Shown piece by piece: positions 57,144 to 61,309 of a stretch of DNA of 61,309 bases (position 1 is its first letter; the number at the start of each line of letters is the position of its first letter). A program made the translations under genes and the position numbers. This stretch comes from DASWOJ01 sp964242415 (lineage in GTDB: Bacteria > Pseudomonadota > Alphaproteobacteria > Acetobacterales > Acetobacteraceae): the NCBI GenBank assembly GCA_964242415.1, contig CAXTAT010000032.1, forward strand, positions 1 to 61,309, given 5' to 3'. A model generated the notes under the pieces. It saw nothing but the letters and a program-made list of their open reading frames with translations, was not told the DNA's origin and did not search any database.

Positions 57144-59768
57144 ATGCCTGCATCCCTCAAGACTATCCCCCACCGGTCCGTGTTGAGCCGGATCGTCCTT
57201 GCCGCCGCCCACCGTCCAGTCCTGGTGGTGGCGCTGGGACTGCTGATGGCTGTCGCGTCCGCCTGGCTTGCCGTGGCCCGGCTGGGCGTGACCACCGACG
57301 TGGACGGGCTGTTCGCCGCCACCCTGCCGTGGAAGCAGCGGGAGGCCGAGCAGAAGCGGCTGTTCCCGCAATTCAACGACCTGCTCGTCGCCGTCGTGGA
57401 CGCGGACGAGCCGGAGATGGCTACCGCCACCGCCGCCGGGCTGGCCGCGGCGCTGCAGGCCGATCCCGCGCACTTCAGGACCGTCCGCCGTCCGGACGCC
57501 GCCCCGTTCTTCGGCCAGGAGGGCTTCCTGTTCCTCGACCGCCCGGTGCTGTCGTCCCTGCTGGACCAAACCATCGACGCCCAGCCGTTCCTCGGCCAGC
57601 TCGTCGCCGACCCCAGCGCCCGCGGCCTGTTCTCCGCGCTGTCCCTGGTCGGCATGGGCGTCGAGCACGGCGAGAGCCTCGCGGCGTTCGACGCCCCCCT
57701 ACGCGGCTTCCACACCGCCCTGGCCGCCGCCGCCGAGGGTCATCCGGTACCGCTGTCCTGGCAGCGCCTGCTGTCCGGCCCGGTGGCGGACCTCGGCGGC
57801 CCCTACCGCTTCGTGCTGGCGCAGCCCGTGGAGGACTACGGCGCCCTGCAGCCTGGCGGCGCCGCCACCGCCGCCCTGCGCGCCGCCGCCGCCAGCCAGG
57901 AGTTCGTGCAGTCCGGGCAGGCGCGGGTGCGGGTCACCGGATCGGTGGCGCTGGCGGACGAGGAGTTCGCCACCGTCGCCCAGGGCGCCGCGGTGGGGCT
58001 GGCCGGCAGCCTGGCCCTGGTGGTGGTGTGGCTGGCGTTCGCGGTGCGGAGCTGGCGGATGATCGTGCCGATCCTGTTGACGCTGGTGCTGGGCCTGTTG
58101 CTGACGACGGCGTTCGCCACGCTGACCAGCAGCCCGCTGAACCTGATCTCGGTCGCGTTCGCCATCCTGTTCGTCGGCATCGCGGTCGATTTCGCCATCC
58201 AGTTCTGCGTGCGGGTGCGGGCGGCGCAGTTGCAGGCGCCGGACCTGCAGACGGCGCTGGGCGACACCGCGGCGCGGGCCGGGCGGCAGATCATGGTGGC
58301 GGCGCTGGCGACGGCGGCGGGGTTCCTGGCCTTCGTGCCGACCGCCTTCACCGGCGTGGCGGAGCTGGGCAAGATCGCCGGCGCCGGCATGCTGATCGCC
58401 TTCGCCTGCACGATGGTGTTCCTGCCGGCCGCCCTGATGCTGTTTCGCCCGCGGGCGGCGGCGGGGGACGTGGGCTTCGCCTGGCTGCGCCCGGTGGACC
58501 AGGCCATCACCCGGGGCCGCCGGGGCGTGCTGGGGGTGTTCGCGCTGCTGGCCGTGCTGGGCGTCGGCGCGCTGACGCAGATGCAGTTCGACAGCGACCC
58601 GCTGCACACCAAGAACCCGAACACGGAGGCGATGCGGACCCTGGCGGACCTGGCGGCGAACCCGCTGACCAACCCCTACACCATCGACATCCTGGCCCCC
58701 GACGCCGCCGCTGCGGCCACCGTTGCCGCAAAGGTGGCGACGATGCCGCTGGTGGGGCAGGTGATCACCCTGGACAGCTTCGTGCCAGCCGACCAGCCGG
58801 AGAAGCTGGCGTTGATCGCCGACGCGGCCGGGCTGCTCGGCCCGACGCTGGCGCCGCGCAGCCCGGCCGCGCCCGTCACCCCGGCCGACCTGCGCCTGGC
58901 GGCCCATACCGCCCTGTCCCAGATTGACCGCGCCGTGCAGCGCCTGCCGCCCGGGCACCCGCTGGCGCTGGTCGCCGCCGACCTGCACACGCTGGAGGGC
59001 GCGACGGACGACGTGCTGATGGCCGCCAACGCCGCGCTGACCCGCTTCCTGCCGGACCAGATCGCCCGGCTGCGCCTGGCCCTCAGCGCCGTTCCCGTCA
59101 CGCTTGCGAGCCTCCCGCCGGACGTGTCGCGGGACTGGCTGCTGCCAGATGGGCGCGTGCGCGTGCAGGTGGCCGCCAAGCCGGAGGTGCAGGTGGAGGG
59201 CAGCGCCGGGCTGCGCCGGTTCGTGGGCGAGGTGCAGAGCGTGGCGCCCGACGCCGGCGGGGCTGCCGTCGCGATCTCCGCCACGGCGCAGACCATCATC
59301 TCCGCGTTCGAGCAGGCGGCAGGCGGCGCGCTGCTGGCGATCACGGTGATCCTGTTCGCCGCCCTGCGCCGGCTGCGCGACGTGCTGCTGGTGCTGGCGC
59401 CGCTGCTGCTGTCGGCGCTGCTGACGGCCCTGCTGGCGGTGCTGCTGCCGCTGCCGCTCAACTTCGCCAACATCATCGCCCTGCCGCTGCTGCTGGGGGT
59501 GGGGGTGTCGTTCAACATCTACTTCGTGATGAACTGGGAGCTGGGCCTGCGGGCGCCCCTGACGACGGCGACGGCGCGCGCGGTGATGTTCTCCGCGCTG
59601 ACCACCGGGACCGCCTTTGGGTCGCTCGCGCTGTCGCAGCACCCCGGGACCGCCAGCATGGGGGCGCTGCTGCTGCTCAGCCTGGGCTGCACCCTGCTGG
59701 CCAGCCTGGTGTTCGTGCCGGCGCTGCTTGCCACGCTGTCGCCACAAGCTGAGACTACATCGGCATAA
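57144..59768 (+). CDS. hpnN: Hopanoid-associated RND transporter HpnN
   Basis: An 874-residue MMPL/RND permease that moves hopanoids to the outer membrane. The layout is two repeats, each of one helix, a large periplasmic domain and a cluster of helices. First helix: RPVLVVALGLLMAVASAWLA. First cluster: LVVVWLAFAVRSW through FVGIAVDFAIQFCVRV and FLAFVPTAFTGVAELGKIAG. Second half: RGRRGVLGVFALLAVLGVGA and ALLLSALLTALLAVLLP with LPLLLGVGVSFNIYFVM. The beginning of the periplasmic domain, TDVDGLFAATLPWKQREAEQKRLFP, is characteristic of HpnN. It is convergent with hpnK, consistent with a hopanoid locus. Confidence 0.92.
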   Translation: MPASLKTIPHRSVLSRIVLAAAHRPVLVVALGLLMAVASAWLAVARLGVTTDVDGLFAATLPWKQREAEQKRLFPQFNDLLVAVVDADEPEMATATAAGLAAALQADPAHFRTVRRPDAAPFFGQEGFLFLDRPVLSSLLDQTIDAQPFLGQLVADPSARGLFSALSLVGMGVEHGESLAAFDAPLRGFHTALAAAAEGHPVPLSWQRLLSGPVADLGGPYRFVLAQPVEDYGALQPGGAATAALRAAAASQEFVQSGQARVRVTGSVALADEEFATVAQGAAVGLAGSLALVVVWLAFAVRSWRMIVPILLTLVLGLLLTTAFATLTSSPLNLISVAFAILFVGIAVDFAIQFCVRVRAAQLQAPDLQTALGDTAARAGRQIMVAALATAAGFLAFVPTAFTGVAELGKIAGAGMLIAFACTMVFLPAALMLFRPRAAAGDVGFAWLRPVDQAITRGRRGVLGVFALLAVLGVGALTQMQFDSDPLHTKNPNTEAMRTLADLAANPLTNPYTIDILAPDAAAAATVAAKVATMPLVGQVITLDSFVPADQPEKLALIADAAGLLGPTLAPRSPAAPVTPADLRLAAHTALSQIDRAVQRLPPGHPLALVAADLHTLEGATDDVLMAANAALTRFLPDQIARLRLALSAVPVTLASLPPDVSRDWLLPDGRVRVQVAAKPEVQVEGSAGLRRFVGEVQSVAPDAGGAAVAISATAQTIISAFEQAAGGALLAITVILFAALRRLRDVLLVLAPLLLSALLTALLAVLLPLPLNFANIIALPLLLGVGVSFNIYFVMNWELGLRAPLTTATARAVMFSALTTGTAFGSLALSQHPGTASMGALLLLSLGCTLLASLVFVPALLATLSPQAETTSA

Positions 59769-59814
59769 TTCCTGGGGCCGGGCGGCCCCGAGGCCGGGAC
59801 TTGAGGATCGTGTG

Positions 59815-59943
59815 ATGGCGTTCGTGCGTACTTTGGTGATCATCGTGGCACTGCTGCTGGGCTGGATGGCGGTCCGGTCGCAGCCCTCGGCGCACATCCT
59901 GCCAATGGCCATGCTGCCGGTGGCCGGTCAGGTCGAGCAGTAG
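59815..59943 (+). CDS. 42-aa hydrophobic peptide downstream of hpnN
   Basis: A 42-residue reading, MAFVRTLVIIVALLLGWMAV then RSQPSAHILPMAMLPVAGQV. It has a positively charged start, one hydrophobic helix and a short tail, like a small membrane protein or a signal peptide. GAGG lies eight bases before the ATG, and it begins 46 bp after hpnN. It overlaps the convergent 3' end of hpnK by 16 bp. No homologue is known to me, so this is a tentative gene. Confidence 0.45.
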   Translation: MAFVRTLVIIVALLLGWMAVRSQPSAHILPMAMLPVAGQVEQ

Positions 59944-60767
59944 CCCGCAAGCTGCGCGCCGGCGCCGAGCAGCGCGGCGCGCACGGCGGGGTCGCATAGG
60001 GCATCGAACTCGGCCTCGTGCTCGTAGCCCGGCATCAGCCGGCACAGCAGGGCGTCCCGCTGCGTGGCCGGGTGAAAATAGATTTCAGACAGGCCCGGCG
60101 GCAGGTTCGGGACCAGGCGCAGCAGGCGCGGGGTGGTCATGTGGCCGCTCCAGGCAATGCCGAAGGCGTGGTCGTTGGTCCGCAGCCCGGCCTGCCGCGC
60201 CTGCCGCCGAAGCAGCCGGGTCCAGGCGAACAGCGCCCGCGCACCGGGTCCCTGCGGCACGCCGCAGGCCGCCATGATGCTGGGCGGCTCGGCGGGGATG
60301 CGGATGGCGGGCAGGCCATGGTCGCGTCCGATGTCGATCAGCAGGCGGCCCACGGTCGGGTGCAGGTGCATGTGCTTATGGGCATTGGCGTGGTCCAGGC
60401 GCAGGCCGGTGGCGGCGAAGACCCGGTATTGCGCACGGATTTCGGCGGCGAGCTGGCGGCGGGCGGCGGGGCGGAAGCCGTAGGCGATGCCAAGCCGGAG
60501 CTGATCGGATGGGAACTGGCCGGTGGCGTCCACCAGGTCCGGTGCGGCGGCGGGATCGGCGGCCGGGCCTTCGATGGCGACCAGGTGCAGGCCGACGCGC
60601 AGGTCCGGCAACGCCTTGGCGCGGCGGATGGCGTCGGCCGCGGCCGGGCCGGCGACCATCAGGCTGGCGGTGCTGAGGATGCCCTCGCGGTGCGCCCGCT
60701 CGACGGCCTCGTTGACGCCTTCGGACAGCCCGAAATCGTCGGCGGAGATGATGACCCGGCGGTTCAG
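59928..60767 (-). CDS. hpnK: Hopanoid-associated deacetylase-like protein HpnK (CTG start)
   Basis: A 279-residue protein of the YdjC/ChbG deacetylase fold, part of the hopanoid side-chain pathway. The metal-site motif SADDFG (8-13) and HANAHKHMHLHP mark the family. The first in-frame ATG (60659) would cut away SADDFG, and no ATG, GTG or TTG exists upstream in frame. CTG at 60765-60767 gives (M)NRRVIISADDFGLSEGVNEA, aligning exactly with family N-termini. So either CTG initiates or the gene is damaged. It follows hpnJ by 47 bp, in which a solo REP-like element lies; that element may have displaced the original start. Confidence 0.85.
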   Translation of the reverse strand: MNRRVIISADDFGLSEGVNEAVERAHREGILSTASLMVAGPAAADAIRRAKALPDLRVGLHLVAIEGPAADPAAAPDLVDATGQFPSDQLRLGIAYGFRPAARRQLAAEIRAQYRVFAATGLRLDHANAHKHMHLHPTVGRLLIDIGRDHGLPAIRIPAEPPSIMAACGVPQGPGARALFAWTRLLRRQARQAGLRTNDHAFGIAWSGHMTTPRLLRLVPNLPPGLSEIYFHPATQRDALLCRLMPGYEHEAEFDALCDPAVRAALLGAGAQLAGYCST

Positions 60768-60778
60768 AGGACCGTTGC

Positions 60779-60811
60779 CTGCTCCCTCTCCCGGAGGGAG
60801 AGGGAGCAGGA
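60779..60811. repeat. Solo REP-like palindrome between hpnJ and hpnK (copy 9)
   Basis: A single hairpin CTGCTCCCTCTCCC / GGGAGAGGGAGCAG-type palindrome without the inner GGCCGGGGTGAGGG and without a partner arm, like the solo copy at 35345. It ends 12 bp upstream of the CTG start of hpnK and may provide its ribosome site (GGGAG). Confidence 0.85.
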
Positions 60812-60814
60812 AGG

Positions 60815-61309
60815 TCAGGCCGCCGTGTTGCGCTCGCGCAGGAACTGGAAGAACTCCACGCCCTCGCGCAGCCGGCGCTTCATCATCTGCGGGCTACGGA
60901 CCATCTCCCCCACGATGGAGGCGATCTTCGGGGCCCGAAAGTAGAAGCGCTTATAGAACGACTCCACGCTGTCGAAGATTTCCGTGTGCGTCAGGATGCC
61001 CGGGTAATGCAGCGGGGCGATCTGCACGCCGCGCTCGTCGATCAGCTCGGCGTTCGCCGCATCCAGCCAGCCGTTCTGCACCGCCTGGTCATACAGGTAG
61101 GTCCCGGGATACGGCGCCGCCAGCGACACCTGCATGGTGTGCGGGTTGATCTCCACGGCGTAGCGGATCGTCTCCTCGATGGTCTCCTTGGTCTCCCCGG
61201 GCAGGCCGAGGATGAAGGTGCCGTGTATCTTGATGCCCAGCTCGTGGCAGTCCTTGGTGAACTGCTTGGCGACATCGACCAGCAGGCCCTTCTTGATGTT
61301 GTGCAGGAT
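60815..61309 (-). CDS. hpnJ: Hopanoid biosynthesis radical SAM protein HpnJ (3' part)
   Basis: The last 164 codons of a gene whose beginning lies outside the window. The visible part covers the end of the radical-SAM barrel: KDCHELGIKIHGTFILGLPG, ETKETIEETIRYAVEINPHT, MQVSLAAPYPGTYLYDQAVQ. The helical C-terminus follows: FDSVESFYKRFYFRAPKIAS and MMKRRLREGVEFFQFLRER. This agrees with HpnJ, which acts on the bacteriohopane side chain in hopanoid-producing bacteria. The CxxxCxxC cluster site is not in view. hpnK follows in the same direction. Confidence 0.88.
   Translation of the reverse strand: MLHNIKKGLLVDVAKQFTKDCHELGIKIHGTFILGLPGETKETIEETIRYAVEINPHTMQVSLAAPYPGTYLYDQAVQNGWLDAANAELIDERGVQIAPLHYPGILTHTEIFDSVESFYKRFYFRAPKIASIVGEMVRSPQMMKRRLREGVEFFQFLRERNTAA

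Overview
The window is chromosomal DNA from a high-GC alphaproteobacterium, most likely an acetic-acid-bacteria relative (Acetobacteraceae, Rhodospirillales). The reasons are the GC-rich coding bias, a GcrA cell-cycle regulator, a DUF3035/BamF lipoprotein behind lspA, an aa3-type cytochrome oxidase cluster in alphaproteobacterial order, and hopanoid genes (hpnJ, hpnK, hpnN) at the right end. I see no phage, plasmid, CRISPR, rRNA, tRNA or complete insertion sequence. It is mostly housekeeping DNA. The interest lies in small repeats at gene junctions and in a few unusual starts and stops.

Layout. 1-4.2 kb is a small catabolic/accessory patch: an SRPBCC-like protein, an EthD-domain protein divergent from a TetR regulator, an SDR, a 2-keto-4-pentenoate-hydratase-like enzyme and a MaoC hydratase. 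4.2-15.2 kb is housekeeping: ribF, then bamF-lspA-ileS and glyQ-glyS-ppdK on the minus strand. 15.4-23.3 kb holds a CoA-binding protein, a DUF2076 protein, a thioesterase, ygfZ, two glycosyltransferases, asnB and a dihydroorotase. 23.5-32.4 kb holds an orphan GAF histidine kinase, a Tat-exported SDR, a DsbD-type reductase with a thioredoxin-fold partner, a lipoprotein with hslO, an MFS transporter and a GNAT enzyme. 32.6-40.3 kb holds argD-argF-small ORF, recX-azlC-azlD, tatA, an acetamidase/formamidase, gcrA and a PmtA-like methyltransferase.

40.3-48.4 kb is the cytochrome c oxidase operon: ctaC, ctaD, ctaB, a 50-aa membrane protein, ctaG, ctaE, DUF983 and SURF1, with an M32 carboxypeptidase translationally coupled to its end. 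48.5-57 kb holds a site-2-type protease with a DUF2167 membrane protein and a secreted protein, two small proteins (one DUF1272), hrpB, a branched-chain-amino-acid-type binding protein and a divergent thiamine-diphosphate enzyme. 57.1 kb to the end is hopanoid-related: hpnN, a 42-aa membrane peptide, hpnK, and the 3' part of hpnJ.

Three repeat families run through the window. (1) Seven paired, inverted REP-like elements with 66-74 nt variable loops and two solo derivatives sit between genes; one supplies the ribF stop codon and a solo copy abuts hpnK, whose best start is a CTG. (2) Two gene junctions (hydratase to SDR; argF to a small gene) carry tandem repeats of 14 and 26 bp in which every unit is a complete mini-ORF overlapping the next by its stop/start codons. 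I consider this the most novel signal here. (3) A roughly 104-bp hairpin element with TAGAGCATG ends supplies the stop codons of two convergent genes. Two DnaA-box-like sites upstream of gcrA fit the DnaA-GcrA wiring known in Caulobacter.
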